Shown: positions 1-9,349, numbered from the stretch's first letter. The stretch is DNA of 64,000 bases from JAAUTS01 sp038250235 (GCA_038250235.1 JBBSCO010000003.1:34816-98815); one strand, 5' to 3'. Numbers and translations are program-made. The notes: a model not told the origin generated them from the letters alone.

Positions 1-266
1 CAGCGCGAAAATGGGCCTCCACCGAGGAAGGTGACACCCCCCAGCCCATGCAACTCAATCACCGGGCGTCCGCCCCAATAACGTGTAGCCAGGGCGTGAC
101 CCAGTTCGTGGGCAAGAATGGAAAGAAAAACAACCCCGACCCTCGCTAACAAAGGAACCCACTCTTCCGCCTGGTCAACTCTCAAACCGCCACTCAGCAA
201 AAAAGCCGTCAGCCAGAAAAACAACTGGACACGCACCGGTATGCGGAAAATCTCAAGATTCAACAT
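1..266 (-). CDS. Site-2 protease family (M50) membrane metallopeptidase, 3' part cut by the window edge
   Basis: The minus strand reads open from an ATG at 266 to the left edge, about 88 residues. It starts MLNLEIFRIPVRVQLFF, continues with a hydrophobic stretch, then HELGH at about residues 52-56, the zinc-binding HExxH motif of M50 intramembrane proteases. The helix around the motif (ILAHELGHALATRYWGG) is typical of the rhomboid-unrelated site-2 protease group. The remainder, including the second zinc ligand (NPxxDG region), lies outside the window. The start overlaps the 3' end of the kinase gene by 14 bp, so the two are probably translationally coupled. The substrate is unknown. The open frame and motif are directly visible; the family call is firm, the exact start less so. 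Confidence 0.8.
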   Translation of the reverse strand, partial: MLNLEIFRIPVRVQLFFWLTAFLLSGGLRVDQAEEWVPLLARVGVVFLSILAHELGHALATRYWGGRPVIELHGLGGVTFLGGGPFSR

Positions 267-1110
267 CCGCCCATACTTGCAGAGTCAACAGTTCTGTCAA
301 AGCACTCTCTGCACTGACATGCCTCGCTTCCGGGTAACGCTCAATAAATTGATGCACCCAGTTGCCCAACTCCTGGCTGATGTCTGGTCGGATTTTGCAC
401 AGATCCTCCGGTTGCTCAATCAAATGGGCTTCAAGCGTTGCCTCAATGGTCGCCTTTTCAAAGGCGGGTTTCCCGGCCAATGCATAATAAAGAACATGTC
501 CAAGGGCGTAGAGATCCGAACGCATCGTAGGTTCTTCACCCTGGAGAAGTTCCGGTGAAACAAATTCCGGTGTACCCAGAATTTCCTCCTGGGCAACTTT
601 ACCCAGACCGGCGTCTTTACCCGCAAAGCGGGCCAGCCCGAAGTCAATGAGCTTCACACGCTGTTTCCCGTTCCCGAGAAGCGTCAACATAATGTTGTCA
701 GGCTTGATGTCGCAGTGGATGACAGATTGTGTGTGCAGGGCTTGGAGTCCCATCAGGGACTGGCGGGCAATTTCCACAAAATCAGTCAAGGCCGGAACAA
801 CGGAATCAATGATCTGCTGCAGATTAGGCCCGGTCACCAGTTCCATCACCTGATAATAACCGGCCTCATCATTGCCGGTGGCATACAGACCCATGACATT
901 CTCATGCTGAACCAGCCGCAGACACTCGGCCTCATGTTCATTCAACCCCTCCTCTTCAATCGCCTCTTTGAGATCGTCCCGGAGTCTCTTGATCGCAACC
1001 GGGCGCAGGAGTTCATGATCCCAGCCTACATAAATATAGGCCAATCCTCCGCTGGCCAGAAGCTCATGCTGCTCATAGCGCCCCTCGATCAGTTTCGGTT
1101 TTGATGCCAT
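253..1110 (-). CDS. Hanks-type serine/threonine protein kinase, soluble, non-RD type
   Basis: A 285-residue kinase domain with no membrane segment. Visible elements: a degenerate glycine loop (ASGGLAYIYVG, about residues 19-29), the ATP-anchoring lysine K41 (VAIKRL), a catalytic loop reading IHCDIKPDN (HCD at 132-134 instead of HRD), DFG at 156-158 and the P+1/APE segment as TPEFVSPE (to 187). Because the arginine before the catalytic aspartate is cysteine, this is a non-RD kinase, a class usually not controlled by activation-loop phosphorylation. I start it at ATG 1110, because the protein then aligns from the first residues with the second kinase of the window (MASKPKLIEGRY versus MATEKEMPDALILGRY) and an AGGA lies 13 bases upstream. 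An in-frame ATG at 1134 is an alternative. Its 3' end overlaps the M50 protease gene. The substrate is unknown; FHA proteins elsewhere in the window are candidate readers of its product. Confidence 0.88.
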   Translation of the reverse strand: MASKPKLIEGRYEQHELLASGGLAYIYVGWDHELLRPVAIKRLRDDLKEAIEEEGLNEHEAECLRLVQHENVMGLYATGNDEAGYYQVMELVTGPNLQQIIDSVVPALTDFVEIARQSLMGLQALHTQSVIHCDIKPDNIMLTLLGNGKQRVKLIDFGLARFAGKDAGLGKVAQEEILGTPEFVSPELLQGEEPTMRSDLYALGHVLYYALAGKPAFEKATIEATLEAHLIEQPEDLCKIRPDISQELGNWVHQFIERYPEARHVSAESALTELLTLQVWADVES

Positions 1111-1244
1111 AAGCTCTGTCAGTTCCTGAATCATACGCAAAAGTCTCTTTCTGCCAATGTCCTTCCTTCTCCAAGAAAGAGGCCACACCTGCAGTCTGCG
1201 CACACAGCGCTTGCAGACTGGTGGAAGGAGGTTAAACAAGAACC

Positions 1245-1742
1245 ATGTCACGCCTCCCCGACCGTTTCGATCTGCTCGTCCGCCAGGTCCGGAAGGAAGC
1301 CGGGTCTCCGGAAAGGCAGATTGATTTCCTGATGGCGGCTTTTTTTGCCCTCAAAGAAGCCCACCTCCTCAATACCGGAAACGAAGCCACTCCCATGCCA
1401 TCTTTTGTCGAACTGGACAACCTGATCCTGATGCCGGTTTTCAGTTCAGCCGACCAGGCAGATACCTACACTTCGGAACGTGGCCAGCGACAGGACCGGG
1501 ATCCCCTCGGCCTGATTTCCCTGCAACCCCCCGCGTTATTGGAATACACCCGCGCGTTCAAAGACTACGGCTGTCATCATTGGATCATCAACCCGGGCCC
1601 CTACGGATTTATCGTTCCGGTGGAGGATGCGGAGACCTACCAGAAGCAACGTTTGAAATCCGGTGAAAAAAGCCATATCGGCTTCTGGATCCCGAATATG
1701 ACCACGGAAGAAGAAGCTTTTTGGGAAGACCATGGGCTGTGA
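1245..1742 (+). CDS. Hypothetical protein, weakly SseB-like
   Basis: This 165-residue acidic soluble protein has no signal peptide or membrane segment. A strong Shine-Dalgarno sequence (AAGGAGGT at 1225-1232) precedes the ATG. The segment around residues 50-75 (VELDNLILMPVFSSADQADTYTSE) has the order expected of an SseB N-terminal fold: a strand, 'PVFSS', then a helix. The middle part, with HHWIINPGPYGFIVPVEDA, fits the second half of that fold. This is a weak resemblance by eye, not a firm family assignment. It is divergent from the Ser/Thr kinase with about 130 bp between their starts and is followed 51 bp later by uvrA. Confidence 0.7.
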   Translation: MSRLPDRFDLLVRQVRKEAGSPERQIDFLMAAFFALKEAHLLNTGNEATPMPSFVELDNLILMPVFSSADQADTYTSERGQRQDRDPLGLISLQPPALLEYTRAFKDYGCHHWIINPGPYGFIVPVEDAETYQKQRLKSGEKSHIGFWIPNMTTEEEAFWEDHGL

Positions 1743-1793
1743 TGTATCCGCCGCTCCGGAACAAACTTTCCTTTTCCCGATAAAACACTCTCT

Positions 1794-4739
1794 TTGATCC
1801 GGTTTTACAAAACCTGTACTCCCGGTAAGCTTTCCCCCTTGATCCCCCACGAACCACAGTTCATCCGCATCAGCGGGGCACGGCAGCACAACCTGAAAAA
1901 TATTTCAGTCTCCCTGCCTCGTAATCAGCTTGTCGTTATCACGGGACCATCCGGTTCGGGCAAATCCTCCCTCGCCTTCGACACCCTTTTTGCCGAAGGC
2001 CAGCGGCGCTACATGCAGAGCCTGTCTTCCTACGTGAGACAATTTCTGGACCAAATGGAAAAACCGGATGTGGATTTCATCGAAGGCCTTTCCCCGACAG
2101 TTGCCATTGAACAGCAAAGCTCCAGCACCAATCCCCGTTCCACCATCGCCACCGTCACGGAAATCTACGATTATCTCCGCGTTCTATATGCCAGTTGTGG
2201 CCAGCCACATCATCCCCTGACAGGTCGATCCCTGAAAAAGCGAAGCCTTCAGGAGATCACCGACCAGGTCATGGATCATCCCGCTTCGGACCGTTTCATG
2301 ATTCTTGCTCCTGTTGTGCAGAAGCAGAAGGGCGAGTTCCGTGACGTTCTGGAAAAATTAAAGAAAGACGGCTACCTGCGGGTGCGGGTGGACGGAACCA
2401 TCCATTCCCTGGATCAACCGCCCAGACTGGATCCCAAAAAAATCCACACTATTGAGGTCGTGGTGGATCGCCTGAAGATTTCACCCGAGGGCCGGACCCG
2501 CACGGCGGAATCGATCGAGCTGGGATTGAAGTTGGGAGACGGTCTGATCCGCATCGTCTGGATGGGTGAAGGCGATGCCCTTTCTTCCGAGTGGCCGCTG
2601 AGCAATCAGAACTTCGATCCTGAAACCGGTTACCATTTTCCGGTTCTGGAGGCCCGCCATTTTTCATTCAACAGTCCCTTAGGTGCCTGTCCAACCTGTG
2701 GCGGCACGGGAACACACCTGCTCCCGGACGCCGACCTGATCGTGGTGGATAAAGATCTGACTCTGGATGAGCAACCACTCGGTCCCTGGCGCCGTGCCCC
2801 CAAACGGATGGCAGGTTATTACAAGGGCATTTTGCGGGATCTGGCCCGACATGCCGGAGTCCCAATAACCACCCCGTGGAGGGATGTTCCCGCAAATTTC
2901 CGGGATTTGGTCATGGATGGTTCCGGCGGGGAGGATCTGGACTTCCAGGTGATGAAGGCAGGCCGTCTGACCACACAATCCAAACCCTTCGACGGCCTGC
3001 TTCATTTCGTACAGAATCTTTACGATACAAGTGACAGCCCGCTGACCCGGCACCGCATGGCAGCATTCATGGGCAAAAGCACCTGCCCCGGCTGCAACGG
3101 TAAACGACTGAAAAAGGAAGTTCTGGCTGTAACCCTTGGAGAAAACACCCGTCCCCCAGCACCCAACATCGACGACTTCTGCCGCTGGACGATCACGGAG
3201 GCATCTGATTTTCTTAAATCACACCAATGGTCAAAAATCCAGGGCAGCATCGTCAAAGAGCTCCTGCAGGAAATCCAGTCGAGATTGAATTTCCTGAAAG
3301 ATGTTGGCCTGGGCTATCTGAGTCTGAACCGGGAAACGGGAACCCTGTCAGGAGGTGAAATCCAGCGCATACGCCTGGCCACCCAGATCGGTTCAGGCCT
3401 GACCGGGGTGCTTTATGTGTTGGACGAACCCAGCATCGGTCTGCACCAGCGCGACAATGAGCGGCTGATCGCGACGCTGGAACGCCTCAGGGACATGGGT
3501 AACTCGGTGGTCGTGGTGGAGCATGATGAAGACACCATGGAGCGGGCCGACTATCTGGTGGACATGGGCCCTGGTGCGGGAGTTCAGGGAGGCAGGATCG
3601 TGGCGGAAGGAACAGCCCAAGAAGTAAAGGATCACCCTCTTTCCCTGACAGGCCGCTACCTCTCAGGCAGGCTGGGCATCCCGCTGCCGCGCAAACGAAA
3701 GGCTCCGCAAGGTGAATGGCTGGAAGTGATCGGAGCCAGAGAAAACAATCTGAAAAACATTTCCGCCCGGATTCCCATCGGCTGCTTTACCTGTGTCACA
3801 GGTGTGAGCGGTTCCGGGAAAAGCACCCTGATCAACGACATTCTCAGCCGCGCCCTCTTCCGGACTTTTTATCAGGCCAAGGAAAGGCCCGGCCAGTATG
3901 ACCGGATCGAGGGACTTAAATACCTGGACAAGGTCGTGACCATCGACCAGTCCGCGATCGGGCGCACCCCACGCTCCAATCCCGCAACCTATGTCGGCGC
4001 TTTTGACGCCATTCGCGATCTTTACGCCCAGCTGCCGGCTTCGCGGATCCGCGGTTACCCCAAGGGCCGCTTCAGCTTCAATACCGCAGGAGGCCGTTGC
4101 GAACACTGTGAAGGGGACGGTTCCAAAAAAATCGAGATGCATTTCCTTCCCGATGTTTATGTGCCCTGCGAAGTCTGCAAAGGGAAACGTTTCAACCGCG
4201 AAACATTGGAGGTCACCTTCAAAAGCAAAAACATCGCCGATATCCTGGATCTCACCGTGCATGAAGCTCTGAATTTGTTCAAAAGTGTCCCTACTATTTC
4301 AGGAAAATTGGAAACACTGGCCAAAGTCGGACTGGGCTATCTGACTCTGGGGCAGTCCGCTACCACGCTTTCGGGAGGGGAAGCCCAACGGATTAAATTG
4401 GCTGCGGAATTGACGAAGCGGGCCACAGGCCGCACATGCTACATTCTGGACGAGCCAACAACCGGCCTGCATTTTGTTGATATTGAAGAACTTCTGAAAG
4501 TTCTCTTCCAACTTCGCGACCAAGGGAACACCGTCATTGTAATTGAACACCATTTGGACGTCATTAAATCTGCGGACTATATTATTGATCTCGGTCCGGA
4601 AGGGGGCGAGAATGGAGGACGTATTCTTGTTTCCGGAACTCCGGAAGAGGTAGCAGCATTTCAAGGTAGTCATACGGGAAGTTTTTTGGTAAAAAAGCTC
4701 GCAACTAAATATGGTAAAGGCACTTCCATCACAAGTTAA
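1794..4739 (+). CDS. uvrA: UvrABC excinuclease ATPase subunit A
   Basis: UvrA binds damaged DNA as a dimer and loads UvrB in nucleotide excision repair. Both ABC ATPase modules are present: Walker A GPSGSGKSS at about 51-59 and GVSGSGKST near residue 672, with signature motifs LSGGEIQRIRLA (about 517) and LSGGEAQRIKLA (about 859). Zinc-module cysteines are visible as CPTCGGTG (about 299) with CPGCNGKR, and as CEHCEGDG with CEVCKGKR (about 768-795). At up to 981 aa it is slightly longer than the usual 940. The excess is at the N-terminus, where no ATG exists: the first usable codons are TTG at 1794 and TTG at 1839 (reading MIPHEPQFIRISGA), neither with a clear ribosome site. The later one gives the more typical length. 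The end overlaps the TPR gene by 29 bp. Confidence 0.96.
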   Translation: MIRFYKTCTPGKLSPLIPHEPQFIRISGARQHNLKNISVSLPRNQLVVITGPSGSGKSSLAFDTLFAEGQRRYMQSLSSYVRQFLDQMEKPDVDFIEGLSPTVAIEQQSSSTNPRSTIATVTEIYDYLRVLYASCGQPHHPLTGRSLKKRSLQEITDQVMDHPASDRFMILAPVVQKQKGEFRDVLEKLKKDGYLRVRVDGTIHSLDQPPRLDPKKIHTIEVVVDRLKISPEGRTRTAESIELGLKLGDGLIRIVWMGEGDALSSEWPLSNQNFDPETGYHFPVLEARHFSFNSPLGACPTCGGTGTHLLPDADLIVVDKDLTLDEQPLGPWRRAPKRMAGYYKGILRDLARHAGVPITTPWRDVPANFRDLVMDGSGGEDLDFQVMKAGRLTTQSKPFDGLLHFVQNLYDTSDSPLTRHRMAAFMGKSTCPGCNGKRLKKEVLAVTLGENTRPPAPNIDDFCRWTITEASDFLKSHQWSKIQGSIVKELLQEIQSRLNFLKDVGLGYLSLNRETGTLSGGEIQRIRLATQIGSGLTGVLYVLDEPSIGLHQRDNERLIATLERLRDMGNSVVVVEHDEDTMERADYLVDMGPGAGVQGGRIVAEGTAQEVKDHPLSLTGRYLSGRLGIPLPRKRKAPQGEWLEVIGARENNLKNISARIPIGCFTCVTGVSGSGKSTLINDILSRALFRTFYQAKERPGQYDRIEGLKYLDKVVTIDQSAIGRTPRSNPATYVGAFDAIRDLYAQLPASRIRGYPKGRFSFNTAGGRCEHCEGDGSKKIEMHFLPDVYVPCEVCKGKRFNRETLEVTFKSKNIADILDLTVHEALNLFKSVPTISGKLETLAKVGLGYLTLGQSATTLSGGEAQRIKLAAELTKRATGRTCYILDEPTTGLHFVDIEELLKVLFQLRDQGNTVIVIEHHLDVIKSADYIIDLGPEGGENGGRILVSGTPEEVAAFQGSHTGSFLVKKLATKYGKGTSITS

Positions 4740-7305
4740 CTCCTTTCACACAAAAGGATTCATCAAGGCTCCCTGCCTGAACAGGACTCTGGTGCATGTG
4801 CTGCTGCTGCTGCTGGCCATCGGACTCGTTTCCTCAGCCCAAGCCAAGCCCGGCGAAGGAGAGAAGAAGGCCCTGACCGTTGCCCAAAAAGCCTTTCAGG
4901 ACTCCCAATATGACGTTGCCGCAATCAAGTTGCAGGATTTCCTGAAAGCCTATCCAAAAAGCGAATCGGCTGCGGAAGCTACCCTGCTGCTGGGTCAAAG
5001 CTTCTTTTTTCAGGACAACAAGGACAAGGCACTGGACATTTTCCAAAATAGTCCGGCCACAACCACTGAAGAACTGAAGGGGGACTTTGCGTTCTGGAAA
5101 GCGGAAACCCTGCTGATCCAGGAAAAATGGGATGCCGCAGTGGAAAGCTACCGCGCTTTCGTTAAATTATATCCGGGAAACAGCCACCTGAATGAAGCCC
5201 TGCTGCATCTCAGCGGTGCCCTCTTGGGCAATGGCAAACCGGAGGAGGCCAAAGAGGTTCTGCTACCCCTCATGGCCCTGAAAACTACCGACAAGCAACG
5301 CCATCCCGCCGTTCTCCAACAGGCCCGTATTCTGGCTTCGACCGGCAACTATGCCGAAGCCGGAAGCCTGTTGATTATGCTATTGAACGAAAAGCTGGAG
5401 CGCAGTGTGCTTTATCCGGCAGCCTATCTGGCCGGAGAAGTCAATCTACAGGCCAAAGAGTTCAACGATGCCCAAAAGAATTTCCGTCTGATCACCAATG
5501 ATAGCCGGGCCTATCCAAAAAGTCTCGTTGCCAAAGCCTGGCTGGGAAATGGCGCTGCTTTCGAAGGAGAACAAAAATGGGGCCAGGCAGCGGAAGCCTA
5601 CGAAAAAGCCCTCGCCTTTTCTGACGATCCTGCACTGGTGGAAAGCTCCGTGATACGTTTTTTGAGTGCCCATACCAAAGCCTCGACCCTGGCCCAGGGA
5701 ACGTTGAAAGTCCGGCAGATGGCGAGAAATCCCAAAGAAAAAATCGGTGCCCTGGGATTTTATGCCATCGGGAAATTTTATTTTGACGCCAAGAATTACG
5801 ATGCGGCCATTTCCGAAATGGACAATTTCATCAGCAGCAATCCCGACTCCAACTGGGTTCCTACAGCGCAACTCCTGATCGCTGACTCTCTCTACCAGAA
5901 AAAAGACACTGCCGCCGCCGTCACCGCTTTTAACGAACTGGTCAAACAAAAGAAAAACAAAGAAGCTTCCCTTCAGGCCAGACTGCGGCTGGCCGAAATC
6001 AGCTATGCTGAAGGGGATTTTCCGGGAGCAGCGGAGAACTTTCTGGCCGCCTCCCAATCGGATGCCGGCAATCTGGCAGAAGGTGCATGGTTCCGCGGTT
6101 TGATTTCCCTGGCAAAAGGGGGGAATCTGGAAGAGTTCAAAAAACAATTCAAACTGTTCGGCGACAAATTCCCGGGCAGCCCCAGAAAGAATGAACTGCT
6201 CCTGGAGCAGGCGGCCTTGTTAGACCAATCAGGAAAAGGTGCCGAAGCGCGGAAAATCTATGAAACCGTGGCGGCAGAGTCGGCAGACAACAAAGCCGAA
6301 GCCCTGCTCCGCCTGGGTCGTTCCGCCATCCAGGCGCCTGTGGACTATGAAAAAGCCATCCAAACCCTGACGGCCTTGGAAAAAGACTACCCGGACTATC
6401 CACATCTTGACCAAGCCGTTTCCATGCGGATCAGAGCCCAGGTGGAAAACCTCCAATTCAAAGACAAAGAAGCCGAGGGAAGGAAGGAATATCAGAAATT
6501 TATTACCCGTTTCCCTGATTCACCGGAAATTCCACAGATCACGCTGCAGTTGGCCCAGTCCTATTCCAATGAAGGAAACCATGCCGAAGCCCAGGTACGC
6601 TTCGAAAAACTGGCCGCCGATTTCCCCAAAGCCAAAAACAACATTGCCGACTTTGCCCTCTACTCAGCAGGAAGAAGTGCCATGGCCCAGAGCGAATTCA
6701 AGCAAGCCGTCGCCATTCTTGAAAAAATCCCGCAGGATTCCCCCTTTAAAACGCCCGCGCGGCTGGCTCAGGTCCGTTGTTACATGTTTCAAAACAACTA
6801 CCTCGACGCCATCCGGATCTGTGATTCCATTCTTCTGAACAGGAAAGAGGACGACGCGTGGGTGGAGGCTTCCATCCGCAAAGCCAATTGCCTTTACACT
6901 CTCGCGGCGGAAGATACCCAAAAATATCTTCTTGCCCTGGAGGTGACCTCCAAAGTTTTTGCTTCCAAGGAGGCCGCAGTCCACCAGCGCAATGAGGCCG
7001 GTCATTTGAAAGGCGCCATTCTTCAAAAATTGAACCGCGGCAGCGAAGCCATGGAAGCATACCTTGATGTGGTTTACAGCCAGGTTCTGCCGACCGAAAT
7101 CACCGGACAGACGCAACATCCTGAGTTTTACTGGTTTATCAAGTCCGGCCAAGCAGCCGCCAGCATGCGCGAAGACAAAGGGGATGTTCGCGGAGCAGTT
7201 GAAATTTACCATATCCTGGAAAGGCTTGGGGATCCAAACCGAGAGGAATTCCGCCGTAAAATCGAATCACTTAGGTCAAAAAACTTCCTTTACGAAGAAT
7301 CATAA
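4711..7305 (+). CDS. Large secreted or periplasmic TPR-repeat protein
   Basis: An 864-residue protein made almost wholly of TPR-like helical pairs, seen as recurring A..A......YP.s patterns (for example DFLKAYPKSESAAEATLLLGQ and FITRFPDSPEIPQITLQLAQ). A hydrophobic segment of about 17 residues (residues 28-45, ending SSAQA) followed by a lysine-rich mature start looks like a signal peptide preceded by a 25-residue extension. A GTG a little upstream of the hydrophobic core could be the true start. The repeat style resembles YbgF/BamD-type proteins and the large TPR proteins common in Verrucomicrobiota and Planctomycetota. A scaffold role at the cell envelope is inferred only. It overlaps uvrA by 29 bp, so the two are co-transcribed. 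Confidence 0.85.
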   Translation: MVKALPSQVNSFHTKGFIKAPCLNRTLVHVLLLLLAIGLVSSAQAKPGEGEKKALTVAQKAFQDSQYDVAAIKLQDFLKAYPKSESAAEATLLLGQSFFFQDNKDKALDIFQNSPATTTEELKGDFAFWKAETLLIQEKWDAAVESYRAFVKLYPGNSHLNEALLHLSGALLGNGKPEEAKEVLLPLMALKTTDKQRHPAVLQQARILASTGNYAEAGSLLIMLLNEKLERSVLYPAAYLAGEVNLQAKEFNDAQKNFRLITNDSRAYPKSLVAKAWLGNGAAFEGEQKWGQAAEAYEKALAFSDDPALVESSVIRFLSAHTKASTLAQGTLKVRQMARNPKEKIGALGFYAIGKFYFDAKNYDAAISEMDNFISSNPDSNWVPTAQLLIADSLYQKKDTAAAVTAFNELVKQKKNKEASLQARLRLAEISYAEGDFPGAAENFLAASQSDAGNLAEGAWFRGLISLAKGGNLEEFKKQFKLFGDKFPGSPRKNELLLEQAALLDQSGKGAEARKIYETVAAESADNKAEALLRLGRSAIQAPVDYEKAIQTLTALEKDYPDYPHLDQAVSMRIRAQVENLQFKDKEAEGRKEYQKFITRFPDSPEIPQITLQLAQSYSNEGNHAEAQVRFEKLAADFPKAKNNIADFALYSAGRSAMAQSEFKQAVAILEKIPQDSPFKTPARLAQVRCYMFQNNYLDAIRICDSILLNRKEDDAWVEASIRKANCLYTLAAEDTQKYLLALEVTSKVFASKEAAVHQRNEAGHLKGAILQKLNRGSEAMEAYLDVVYSQVLPTEITGQTQHPEFYWFIKSGQAAASMREDKGDVRGAVEIYHILERLGDPNREEFRRKIESLRSKNFLYEES

Positions 7306-7337
7306 CGATTACTTTCATCGACCATAAGGCGATCTCA

Positions 7338-7365
7338 TTGACTTGCCTCAAGGCTCTTTTATACT
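7338..7365 (+). promoter_or_regulatory. Sigma70-type promoter of the STAS/SpoIIE genes
   Basis: TTGACT at 7338-7343, a 16-base spacer and TATACT at 7360-7365. Transcription would start about 6-7 bases later, at the GTG codon of the STAS gene (7372). No stop-free upstream start exists in that frame (in-frame TGA at 7339-7341), so the message is probably leaderless. Confidence 0.65.
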
Positions 7366-7371
7366 AAGGAA

Positions 7372-7881
7372 GTGGAAGATTCATCAATCCTGGTAGGTCA
7401 GGAAGGGCAAACGGGAACCGCCCGGGTTATCGGGAAGGGTTCTTTTAAGAACGCCCGACACCTCGCCAAATATGTTGAGAAGGCCTCGCAGGCTGGCATG
7501 AGGGATCTTGTCATCGACCTTCAGGATTGCATTCACATGGACAGCACCTTCATGGGGGTTATGGCAGGACTCGCTGCCGGACGACGTAAGGAAACTCTTT
7601 CCACCACCCGGGTCATTAACACCAACGCCCGCAACCTTGAACTTCTTCAAACTCTGGGTCTGGATCGTATTCTGTCTATCGAAGCCAATGCGCCTGCGTC
7701 CTCTTCTGGGGATTTCAAACCCCTTGACCATGCCGACACTGAGGACAAGCAGGAGGTCGCGCAGACTATGCTCCAGGCCCACCAAAACCTGGTGGATCTT
7801 GACTCCCAAAATGCAGCCAAATTCCAGGATGTGTTGGTTTATTTAAAAGATAAACTCGGGATCAGTGACTCCGCCAGATGA
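7372..7881 (+). CDS. STAS-domain anti-sigma-factor antagonist-like protein
   Basis: This 169-residue protein carries a STAS fold in residues 1-105, with the phosphorylatable loop as DCIHMDSTFMGVMAGL: the Ser/Thr pair occupies the position of the regulatory serine of SpoIIAA/RsbV. A 60-residue hydrophilic tail follows (rich in D, E, Q). In partner-switching systems the unphosphorylated STAS protein releases a partner by binding a kinase, and a PP2C phosphatase resets it; the next gene encodes exactly such a phosphatase. No RsbW-like kinase is present in the window. The start is a GTG with AAGGA only one base upstream, too close to act as a ribosome site, consistent with leaderless translation. 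It overlaps the ORF of the next gene slightly if the latter's upstream GTG is used. Confidence 0.88.
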   Translation: MEDSSILVGQEGQTGTARVIGKGSFKNARHLAKYVEKASQAGMRDLVIDLQDCIHMDSTFMGVMAGLAAGRRKETLSTTRVINTNARNLELLQTLGLDRILSIEANAPASSSGDFKPLDHADTEDKQEVAQTMLQAHQNLVDLDSQNAAKFQDVLVYLKDKLGISDSAR

Positions 7882-7915
7882 AGTCCGCCCACGCTTTGGC
7901 TCCCCCGATGATACC

Positions 7916-9349
7916 ATGATTTTCATTGTCACGTTCTTTATTGCCCTGATTGTTTATTTGTCATGGGAACTGAAACGTTCCCGCGATGAAAAGGATAATC
8001 AGGCCCGGATCTTCACCAAACTTCAGGAAGAAAAAAAAGTCATTTTTGATCTGCTTAACGATCTGGGCGAAGCCTTTTCCGAAGAAGTCGACCGGCGCCA
8101 ACTGCTCAAAATCATCCTGGACTCCAGTATTAGCGTCACCGGGGCGCGAGGTGGCGTGGTCTACCTCCTCAATCCCCCGAAAAACCAACTGTTGGCCGAA
8201 GCCGTCTGCGGCATGTTTCCTCCCCCTCTGCCCCTGCCGCGTGAAGCCGAGAGCAAGATCGTAACCCGGGAGGAATACCTGGAAACAGTTCTCCGCAATG
8301 AAGCCATCCCGGTCCAATCAGAGAATATTCTGATCCAGGCACTGCAGGATGAAAAAGGGTTTCTCCTCGAAGACACAACCGAGGACAACCGTTTTCCGGC
8401 TTTTGAAGAACCCACCCTCCGGGTAAAAAGCTACATCGCCATCCCCTTGAGGTATCGTTCGGAAAAATACGGCGTCCTGGCCCTGGCCAATCCCGTTCAT
8501 GAAGGCGGTTTCAGTACAAATGATTTCGATATTGCACGCTCCATTGCCTACCAGGCCTCATTCTACCTTCATAATGCCACCGTGTTCAGTCAATTGGCAG
8601 AAAAACAACGTCTGGACCGGGATTTGGAGGCCGCCCATGAAATCCAGCGCATTCTGCTGCCGGAAAAATGCCCGACCATTCAAGGCTATGAAATCGCAGC
8701 CATGAACATTCCCGCCCAGCATGTGAGCGGTGATTACTACGACTTTGTCAACGTTGACGAAAATCGTGTCGGGATCGCCATCGCGGACGTTTCCGGAAAA
8801 GGTGTTCCTGCATCCCTGATCATGGCCATGTGCCGCACAGTACTAAAAAACCAGGCCGCCGGTCGCCACTCGGCGGCCGATGTGCTCCGCCATGTCAACA
8901 GCATCCTATATCCGGATATCCGCGAAGACATGTTCATCACGATGGCCTATGCAGTGCTGGACTTCAAAAATCATACCCTGACCCTGGCCAAAGCCGGTCA
9001 TGACGCGCCCTTGATCTACCAGGCAGGCGATGTCCCGATCCAAAGCCTGCAGGCCCCGGGAATCGCGCTCGGCATTGACAGCGGTGAAGTCTTCGATACG
9101 GTAGTTTCTGATCTGGTCATTTCTCTCAAACCGGAAGATACCGTCCTGATGTACACGGACGGCATCAATGAAGCGGTGGATGCCGAAGGGCTGGAATTTG
9201 GCAAGGAACAGATCAAAAGTGCCATGAAAGCCGGCGCACCCGGCGGAGCGGCCTACCTCATCCAGAATGTGGTTGAACGTGTTTGCCGTTTCCGCGGCGA
9301 ACAGGAACAAAATGACGATATCACTCTGGTAACCATCAAAAGAAAATGA
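7916..9349 (+). CDS. Membrane-anchored GAF-SpoIIE (PP2C) serine phosphatase, RsbU-like
   Basis: Starting at ATG 7916 (MIFIVTFFIALIVYLSWEL) the protein has one N-terminal membrane segment, a short coiled coil, a GAF domain (about 45-210; SVTGARGGVVYLL, YIAIPLR) and a C-terminal SpoIIE-type PP2C phosphatase (about 235-475). Metal-binding aspartates are seen in SGDYYDF and IADVSGKGVPASL, with the late acidic motif NDDITLV. The GAF domain presumably senses a ligand and controls dephosphorylation of the STAS protein encoded just upstream. An in-frame GTG at 7865 would add 17 polar residues before the membrane helix and overlap the STAS gene; I consider it less likely. The stop overlaps the grpE start in an ATGA. 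Confidence 0.9.
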   Translation: MIFIVTFFIALIVYLSWELKRSRDEKDNQARIFTKLQEEKKVIFDLLNDLGEAFSEEVDRRQLLKIILDSSISVTGARGGVVYLLNPPKNQLLAEAVCGMFPPPLPLPREAESKIVTREEYLETVLRNEAIPVQSENILIQALQDEKGFLLEDTTEDNRFPAFEEPTLRVKSYIAIPLRYRSEKYGVLALANPVHEGGFSTNDFDIARSIAYQASFYLHNATVFSQLAEKQRLDRDLEAAHEIQRILLPEKCPTIQGYEIAAMNIPAQHVSGDYYDFVNVDENRVGIAIADVSGKGVPASLIMAMCRTVLKNQAAGRHSAADVLRHVNSILYPDIREDMFITMAYAVLDFKNHTLTLAKAGHDAPLIYQAGDVPIQSLQAPGIALGIDSGEVFDTVVSDLVISLKPEDTVLMYTDGINEAVDAEGLEFGKEQIKSAMKAGAPGGAAYLIQNVVERVCRFRGEQEQNDDITLVTIKRK

